Below, piece by piece: positions 57,176 to 64,000 of a stretch of DNA of 64,000 nt. The notes under the pieces are model-generated. The model was given only the letters and a program-made list of their open reading frames with translations, did no database searches and was not told the origin of the DNA. The position numbers were made by a program, and so were the translations under genes. Source of the DNA: Anastatus disparis (Eukaryota; Arthropoda; Insecta; Hymenoptera; Eupelmidae); assembly GCA_017163975.1 (NCBI GenBank), contig JAFFSR010000347.1:7554001-7618000 (forward strand), given 5' to 3'. The number at the start of each line of letters is the position of its first letter. Position 1 is the first letter of the stretch.

Positions 57176-58591
57176 AATTAGAAACTAGTTAACCTGATAT
57201 AAGTTGATTGATCTTGGAAGCTTATGAAGACATATGTAAGAGTCGGTTAATGTTAAATACTCATATAAGACGCTCTTGATTAAATAATTCGTAAACAGAC
57301 TTAACTTATTTAATATCTCTTGAACTCTAAATTATCAAGACTAAGCTAAATACAAGAGCCTTTGTGTGCCATCTATATAGCGCGAGTTCTGGTTTGTATT
57401 AATAAGAAAAGCTCCTGTTAACGAGCGACAATAATAACTTGGTCTTCTGTGTATCAACACACTTGTAATAAAAGCGGCAATCTATGTAATCTATACTGTA
57501 TCGACTGCGTATATTGAATCGACTTTGAATTGTTTGACTATGCGAAGCGCTGGCTAGTCTTATATATTGTAAAGATAAACAGCCTTCAAGTGAATTGAAA
57601 CGTTATGACTTGAGGTATTTATATTAAAATTCAAAATAAATTTTCCTTTCTTTTAAAAACGGCCGAATTTGAATATTATGCTAGAAACTTCAACTGCCCA
57701 TTTCATGATGTAAGTAGTTGAATTTACTTACGAAAAGAGATGGATGTATAAAATACACAATATCCGTAAGTGAGACGTCGTCGTGAGTCCAACAGAATAT
57801 TACTCTTTGGCAGCGGCGTCTCGTGAGCCTTCCAGTGCGTGATGCGCAAGTCCTCGTACTCCTATGTATTCCACCGTTGATCTGTAACCGGTGAAATATG
57901 GACGGCTAATGTAATTATTTCCTTTTTATTTCATTCTTAAACGCACCTCACTTGAATTGTGTTAAGAGGAGGTCACGTATCTCTGTCCTTTTCTAATCAA
58001 AGAATTGAGTTTTTTACAGAAACTAATAACTTTAGCAAAAAATGAAGAGAAAGCCGCATCTCGTAATAAAAAAAGCAATATTTTCTTTGATAAGAAAAAA
58101 TTGATTTTATTGCTTCGTTCTCAAGAAAACCTTGAAAAACCAAATTGTCCACCCTAACCTCTGTGATTTAAGTTTTTCAAAGTTTTCTTGAAAACGAAGC
58201 AATGAAATTAACTTTTTCTTATCAAAGAAAATATTGCTTTTTTTGATACAAGATGCGGCTTTCTCTTCATTTTTTGATAAAGTTATTAGTTTTTGTAAAA
58301 AAATCATTTCTTCGATTAGAAAAGGACAGAGATACGTGACCTCCTCTTAACACGTATAAGTGACTGCAAGAAATTAAGAAAACTTAATTTAACTCAAAAA
58401 CAATAAGCTATATCCTATTATGAATATCTTATATAGCGTTCAGTGCTTAAAGGACTCGAGGAAGGCTCGAGTGAATACTGAGCCTAACGATCAAAAAGAT
58501 TCTAAATGATGCTCAGAAAGTCGCGTGATTTGAAAAAGAAAGAGAGGGGGAGGAGGAAGAATATCCAGCACGATATTCAAGTGCGTTAACT
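57176..58591 (-). mobile_element. 5' LTR of the BEL element (approximate), with nested MITE
   Basis: The outer 240 bp (58351-58591) repeat at 50092-50320. On the minus strand the LTR would start at (T)GTTAACGCACTTG near 58591 and end near 57176, just before TAGTACCAACGAATAG, a possibly mutated primer-binding site (TGG to TAG). Noncoding. The inner boundary is inferred, since the other LTR lacks that part. Confidence 0.6.
57962..58350. mobile_element. TTAA foldback MITE, copy 3, in the right BEL LTR
   Basis: TTAAGAGGAGGTCACGTATC ... GTGACCTCCTCTTAA. The loop on + is TTGTCCACCCTAACCTCTGT, the reverse complement of the loop in copy 2, although both lie at the corresponding point of the two LTRs. 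Confidence 0.85.
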
Positions 58592-59997
58592 CTATCAAAA
58601 AAACGAAATATCTTTTTTCATTCAGGTGTTTTTGATTTGTAAAGTAGGTCCAAAGCAGACCCTTAAATATATTGATGGATATTTCATCATTGAAAAGACT
58701 ATTTATATAGAATATAACTCTTATAATTAATAAAACTGTTGAGAATGAGAAAAATTTTCTTAGATAAATTAATGAAACCATTTGCGAAGGGTAGTGATGA
58801 ATGCGGAACATTAATGCAAAAGTAAGAGAGACCGGGACTAGTATTAACACTTTTAAAAAAAGTATCTCTGTTTTTTAATCTACGTATTTTTTTAGCATTC
58901 CGTTCATCGTATATCTTAGTAATTTACTTCAGCTATTAGTGCAAGAACTTTCAAAAAAATCATCAATACATTTTTTAGAAGAAAATTTATTAAAAAAGTT
59001 TCCGTGTTAATATTTAACCCGTGTTCGGGGTGAGTATTAAAATCACATTTTTCTATTATAAAAATGCAATTTAATAATAAATATAAGTATTAAATTAATG
59101 ATAACAAGAATTATATACTTTTTAATGTATATCTAGATAACAAATAAATTACAAAAAGAAAATTTTAACAGAATATGAAAAAATGATTTTTTTTATCTTT
59201 TTTAAAAGTAAAAATAACATCAATTTTTCATCTTATAAAAAAATTATAACTGGAAACATCATATAATGTTATGAAAAAGATTCCAGTAAAGACTTTATTA
59301 AATTAATTTTTTATTTATCACATTTTGTTATTCTTTTCAAAAATATCCTGACGTATTAACAGTGTTAATATCTGTCCCGCAGATTTGTTAATAATTTCCC
59401 CAGCAGACACATTTTTTCTAAAATATTGTTAAAAAAATATTTTAAAATAATTTTTAAAATATTAATGCGATTATTAAAATTATTTTTAGCGTGGATTAAC
59501 ATAAAATAATTTTAATTCTATTAATTACATCAAATGAAATAAAAAACCAGCATTAAGTAGGTTGAAATTTTTTAGTTTCTGTCAAAAAAATCGCTACGTC
59601 GCACGCTTTTCCTCTGTTAATTGACTGTTAATTTTTATCCCTACTACTTTTAACCCGGGTCTCCTCTAATGTCTCTTTTCGAAAATTGACTTTTTAATAA
59701 CTCTGTTTGGAGGGCCACATAAAAAGAATCTTTCAAGGCTTTTATTTCTATTCGAAAGAAAGCCGTACACCAAGTTTGATTAAAATCCATGACTTGGAAA
59801 ATAGAAATCTTTTTAATTTTTTTCAATTCAACCATTATATACATGAGGTTGAAATTTTTCTTTTCTTATCTTACTACAATGGAAAAATCCACTGAAAGGT
59901 TAACTATATCATTTTAAAACTTCATTGGTTTTTGGAGCTAAAAATTCACAAATGTTTCTTTTTAATAATGATTTAAAGAAAATGTTTTTTTACACAC
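58592..59997. other. AT-rich, probably dynein intron or upstream region
   Basis: No gene seen. 58615-58675 (AAAGTAGGTCCAAAGCAGAC) is an inverted match to 47640-47690 (GTCTGCTTT-type words), a fragment of an unnamed dispersed repeat. Confidence 0.45.
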
Positions 59998-60196
59998 TGC
60001 GCGAAAAGTGGGTACTTTTCTCCATACCGGCAGAATAAAAAGCACCCACTATTCGCGCCTCGTGTAAATAAAACATATATTCACCACGGGAGTTAATTAA
60101 AAATGCCTTAAATCGTATGTTTGTCATCCGAGCCGGAGGCTCGGATGACAATTACATACGATTTAAGACATTTTTTTAATTAACTCTCTTGGTGAA
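59998..60196. repeat. two adjacent hairpins
   Basis: The second (60080-60196) is strong: arms of about 55 bases (TTCACCACGGGAGTTAATTA / TAATTAACTCTCTTGGTGAA; GCCTTAAATCGTATG / CATACGATTTAAG) around TGTCATCCGAGCCGGAGGCT-CGGATGACA. The first (59998-60068) pairs TTACACACTGCGCGAA with TTCGCGCCTCGTGTAA loosely. Likely a small foldback element in the intron. Confidence 0.8.
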
Positions 60197-60449
60197 TAAT
60201 ATACTATTTTTAAAAAAACATATTTAATTATAAATATTGATTTTAACATAAGAGTTATTTAAAATATAAAAAGTAACATGAAACTTTTATAAATACTTGT
60301 GATTCATAAAAATGTTTTGATTAGGAAATTATATTATTCTAAACTTTTAAAAAATTTGTCATAGGATGCCTACTTTACATGAATAATTATTATTTAAAAT
60401 TAATTTTTAAACATGACGTAAATATTATTAAATTTTATGTTTACCTTAG

Positions 60450-61596
60450 GTTCTTCAACTTTATCAAATTTGCAATCTAAACCACGGATTAATGATGGTC
60501 GGACCTAGTGGATCTGGTAAAACTACAGCTTGGAAAGTTTTATTGAAAGCATTAGAAAGATTTGAAGGCATTGAAGGAGTGGCACATGTAATAGATCCCA
60601 AAGCTATAAGTAAAGAAACGTTATATGGTGTTTTAGATCCCAACACTCGAGAATGGACAGACGGTCTTTTTACACATATTTTACGTAAAATTATTGATAA
60701 TGTTCGAGGAGAAATAAATAAAAGACAATGGATTATTTTTGATGGCGACGTTGACCCTGAATGGGTAGAAAACCTTAATTCAGTTTTAGATGATAATAAG
60801 TTATTAACTTTACCAAACGGTGAACGTTTAAGCCTTCCGCCAAACGTAAGAGTCATGTTCGAAGTGCAAGATTTAAAATATGCAACATTAGCAACAGTTT
60901 CTCGTTGTGGCATGGTATGGTTTTCCGAAGATGTTTTGTCGACTGAAATGATTTTTGAGAATTATATGCTGCGGCTGAAAAATATTGCTCTTGATGATGG
61001 TGAAGAAGAGAATGTGGTTAAGAAATCCAGCGATAAAGATGATTCTATTTCACCTACTTTAAGTGTACAAAGAGATGCTGCCAATGCATTAAATGGTTTC
61101 TTTTCACCAGATGGGTTGGTTGTAAGATGCTTAGAGTATGCATCAAAACAAGAACATATTATGGATTTTACAAGATTAAGAGCCTTGAATTCTCTTTTTT
61201 CTATGTTGAATCAATCACTTCGCAATATTTTACAGTATAACCATTCACATTCCGACTTTCCGTTATCAAGTGAACAATTGGAAAGATATATAACCAAATC
61301 TCTTATTTATGCATTATTATGGAGTTTCACAGGTGATGCTAAATTGAAAACGAGATCAGATTTTGGTGATTTCATCAGATCTATCACAACCATTCCATTA
61401 CCTTTACAGACCAATATTCCAATAGTCGATTTTAAAGTTGATATCCATGGTGAATGGCAACCTTGGAGTAATAAAGTACCACAAATTGAAGTAGAAACCC
61501 ATAAAGTAGCTTGTCCGGATGTTGTTGTACCTACATTAGATACTGTAAGGCATGAAAGCCTTCTCTACACATGGTTAGCAGAACACAAACCCTTAG
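60450..61596 (+). CDS. Dhc64C: cytoplasmic dynein 1 heavy chain, internal exon (AAA2 to AAA3)
   Basis: An intact 1147-bp exon with a consensus acceptor (TTTACCTTAG) and donor (CTTAG|GTAAG). The frame starts [20 protein letters not shown] with the AAA2 Walker A motif GPSGSGKTT, followed by the [20 protein letters not shown] stretch, Walker B region [40 protein letters not shown] and [10 protein letters not shown]. It continues through the AAA2 large/small subdomains to [13 protein letters not shown], which immediately precedes the AAA3 P-loop in the family. The donor splits a codon after its first base (phase 1). This is the minus-end microtubule motor heavy chain; AAA2 binds ATP structurally. 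An acidic serine-rich stretch ([18 protein letters not shown]) is a variable loop. No stops or frameshifts: the only intact host coding sequence here. Neighbouring exons lie outside the window. Confidence 0.95.
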
Positions 61597-62686
61597 GTAA
61601 GAAACTATAGTATTTTATTTTTTTATATTATTATAAATCACTTTGGAAATAGAAATATTAAATAAATAAGGCTTGGTTACTTAGATTTAGCTTAATAAAG
61701 TTATACATAGTATACTTTTGTATTAGATAACACGACTTAAGGATTTGAAATTTGGAAAATCATAAATTTAATTTTAATGTTTATGATCTTTCAATTATTT
61801 ATCATTATATTTTTTAACAATATTATCATTCTGAAATTTTTCGACAAAGTAAAATGGAATGGATTATTAATACACCTTATTACATACTGGATTGCTAAAA
61901 GTTTTTTTAATGTATTAGTACATATTTATAGCTACTATTTTTATTCATTTAGGAAATTTTTTATAAGTATGAGTTTAATGTAAGTAAATAAAAATTTGTC
62001 CTGATTATTGAAAAATTACACGCTTTTACAAGATTTCACATACATATGTGTATGTTTATGTGTATGTGCACGTTTAATAAATTTTAATTCAAAATTAAAT
62101 TGATTCAATACTCAATCAAATATTTCAATATTACATATATTGGGTAATAAATTTTAAATCACGGTTAATTTCTGTCTATTTCTCTTTTTCTTTTTATTAT
62201 GTTAAAAAAAGATGCTGTGAAAAAAGTAGTAAATAAAAATCTAAGCTTTTAGATTTTACATTAATATTTTCAGGACGAATTTAAGACATACATGCACCAC
62301 CTATACGATTCAAAATATTAAAAGTTTTCTAGAATTTATCTTACGTACTGAATATGAACAAAATAGTATAAAAATTCCGGAAAGTTTATTAGTCTTTGAA
62401 ATTTGTTATTGTAAGGTCAAATAATTTGTTGCTACTCTAATTGCATCGCTCTTGTGGTGGGTAAAACAGTATCTCTATAATCTTGATTCTAATGTATTCT
62501 ATACATATTTTTTACGATTACGTAAACGACACAAAAGATTCTTCTCTTTACTAAAATGGCTGAATTTATAGCATTTTCTCAAACATATAGTAATAAGAAG
62601 CGTTTATGAGAACTTGAATAATTAAACAATTAAGACTCATGCAAAATAATGTAGAAAAGAAAATACATAATACTATTTAATCACTA
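61597..62686. other. dynein intron
   Basis: Follows the GTAAG donor at 61597. AT-rich, no gene recognised; the short ORF at 61777 is hydrophobic AT-rich noise. No AAA3 exon was found to the window end, so the intron exceeds 2.4 kb. Confidence 0.6.
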
Positions 62687-62870
62687 TAAGCTGTGTTGTA
62701 TCAATAAAGCTTATGCGGTTCAAAAGTTGTGCCCAATTGGAAAATTACTACATATTTGTTAACATTTTTAGCATGTAACATATGACCAATTTTTTATGTT
62801 ATTTCATTAGCGCATATTAATCACTTGAAACTTTTGAATCACATAAGCTTTTTAACGCAACAAAGCTTAA
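62687..62870. mobile_element. small foldback MITE in the dynein intron
   Basis: Arms AAGCTGTGTTGTATCAATAA with AGCTTATGCGGTTCAAAAGT on the left pair imperfectly with AACTTTTGAATCACATAAGC and TTAACGCAACAAAGCTT on the right; total about 184 bp. Target duplication not clear. Confidence 0.65.
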
Positions 62871-63640
62871 GGGGGGAAATACAATTAAAAAGACGAAAAA
62901 ATCAAATTTTTTTTTGCTTTAAAGTTAATAAATTTTCTGTAGAAATGATGGTGTAACTCCCGTTTTAAAATTCTAAGTTCTTCTATTCTTTTTAGCCGTT
63001 TTCCGAAGACACCTTTCTCACGCGCAACAGGTGCGTTACATTATAAATCTCGTTTTCAATTGGCGCAAGTGATTATTCAAAAACTAATTATTCGATTGAG
63101 CTGAAACTGTCAGGAGCTCTTCTCTATATTATTTTATTCTATGTAGGCTAAAAAATTTTTTAATTTTTATTGCAAAATATAAAAATTATTGCAAAAATAG
63201 TGGCAAAAAAACACCGTTTTTCAAAAAAATAAGCACCAAATTGGCATTTTTTTTTCAAATTATCCTAGTTCACCGAGGATATATAAGTATAATTATTATT
63301 ATGAATTTTTTTTTTCTTTAAAGTTAGTAAATTTTTCACACTAACTGTTTCAGATCAAAATTGCGCCCTGGAGAACTTCCACCGATTAAAAAAAGGAACT
63401 CCGTTGAAGCCGCTTTACAGCCGCCATATTATTCAGAATGCAAGAACAAAAATTTTTTTCTATACTTTAAAGACCTATCATTAGTCCCAAAAAATTTTAA
63501 ATTATTCCAATAATAACTTCTATTAAAAATAAATCTTTTCCACCTTTTTTTATGTAAGATTTTTAATTTTTCAATCATTCAAGTTTTTACTAAATTTTAA
63601 AAAAATTTCTATATCTTTTTCTAATATTTTACTTTATAGG
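62871..63640. other. intronic AT-rich sequence
   Basis: Starts with a GGGGGG tract next to TTAA. No gene seen. Confidence 0.45.
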
Positions 63641-63734
63641 ATTTTAATGCAGTTAATAATGTTGCTTTGCTTGATTACTTTCATGCATTAAATTGTTTTA
63701 CCTGTTGCAAGTATTCCTTCCTTTTGAATCGCCT

Positions 63735-63995
63735 TGATTGCCTACATAAACATTTTAATGAGACAATTGCAGTATTTGTGCCAAGCAAGGGGATGATACA
63801 AGACGCAGGTCATCATCCGTGGTTCCCTGTTGAGCATCATCGCTTAATATATTAGACAGATCGGTTTTACAGACGCTACAGAAGTTCTTGACTGCATTCT
63901 CACCTTTTATGCTACAGAACCACTCGTGACCAAGATCATGAGTATATTGTGTTTACGAAACTCATCTACTACTGTGACAGATGTATATTAAGCTA
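63735..63995 (-). pseudogene. possible BED/hAT-type zinc-finger fragment
   Basis: On the minus strand a frame reads TQYTHDLGHEWFCSIKGENA then VKNFCSVCKTDLSNILSDD before stops near 63735. The layout (W, then K-G, then F-C-x2-C-K-x-D-L-S) resembles the N-terminal finger of hAT-related transposases and their domesticated relatives, but the downstream histidines are not in frame. GC content is higher than the surrounding intron. An alternative + strand frame (63640-63855) reads ALLDYFHALNCFTCCKYSFL and is not recognised. Weak call. Confidence 0.25.
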
Positions 63996-64000
63996 CGATA

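Noticed and set aside
60464..60913. 149-aa ORF antisense to the dynein exon
   Set aside because: Shadow of the conserved + strand coding sequence; no motifs.

Overview
This window is a stretch of AT-rich animal nuclear DNA, most likely from an insect. The evidence is BEL/Pao and Ty3/gypsy retrotransposons, Helitrons, hAT elements, tRNA-headed SINEs, many foldback MITEs and one large exon of a cytoplasmic dynein heavy chain. A parasitoid wasp or other hymenopteran is plausible, but nothing here fixes the species. Only the dynein exon (60450-61596, + strand) looks like a working host gene. Nearly everything else is nested mobile DNA in various states of decay.

1-12247: a Ty3/gypsy element on the minus strand, here called G1. 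It reads, right to left: 5' LTR (11478-12247), primer-binding site, leader with an array of short palindromic motifs, gag with a SAP-like N-terminus and ten zinc knuckles, protease, RT-RNase H, an AT-hook linker, integrase and an env-like ORF running off the left edge. G1 has been hit by an inverted LTR fragment (9368-10007), a tRNA-SINE (6218-6565), a 1.14 kb palindromic element (3533-4670) and a further insert (4671-5892).

12248-27270: a graveyard of foldback elements, several with TA microsatellites in the loop, an hAT-type MITE with an 8-bp target duplication, an ORF1-only LINE remnant, LTR sequences, a second SINE family, and two head-to-tail Helitrons plus a third fragment. The left Helitron contains a solo LTR of the G1 family, itself split by a foldback element.

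27032-47265: a second, shorter copy of the G1 family (G2, minus strand; LTR fragments at both ends, leader and gag, no pol seen). It is split by a 15.66 kb element (30146-45801) that begins and ends CAGGGTTGCA/TGCAACCCTG, has long composite terminal inverted repeats, is flanked by a perfect 8-bp duplication GTTAGTAT, and encloses a spliced, decayed hAT transposase. This giant hAT-like element is the most striking structure in the window.

47266-58600: foldback elements with TTAA or TA borders nested in one another, then a degenerate BEL/Pao element on the minus strand (gag, protease, RT-RNase H, integrase) whose two LTR remnants both contain a TTAA-bordered foldback MITE, with its loop inverted between the copies.

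58600-64000: the dynein heavy chain exon (AAA2 to the edge of AAA3) in long intron-like flanks, and at the right edge a possible transposon zinc-finger fragment on the minus strand.
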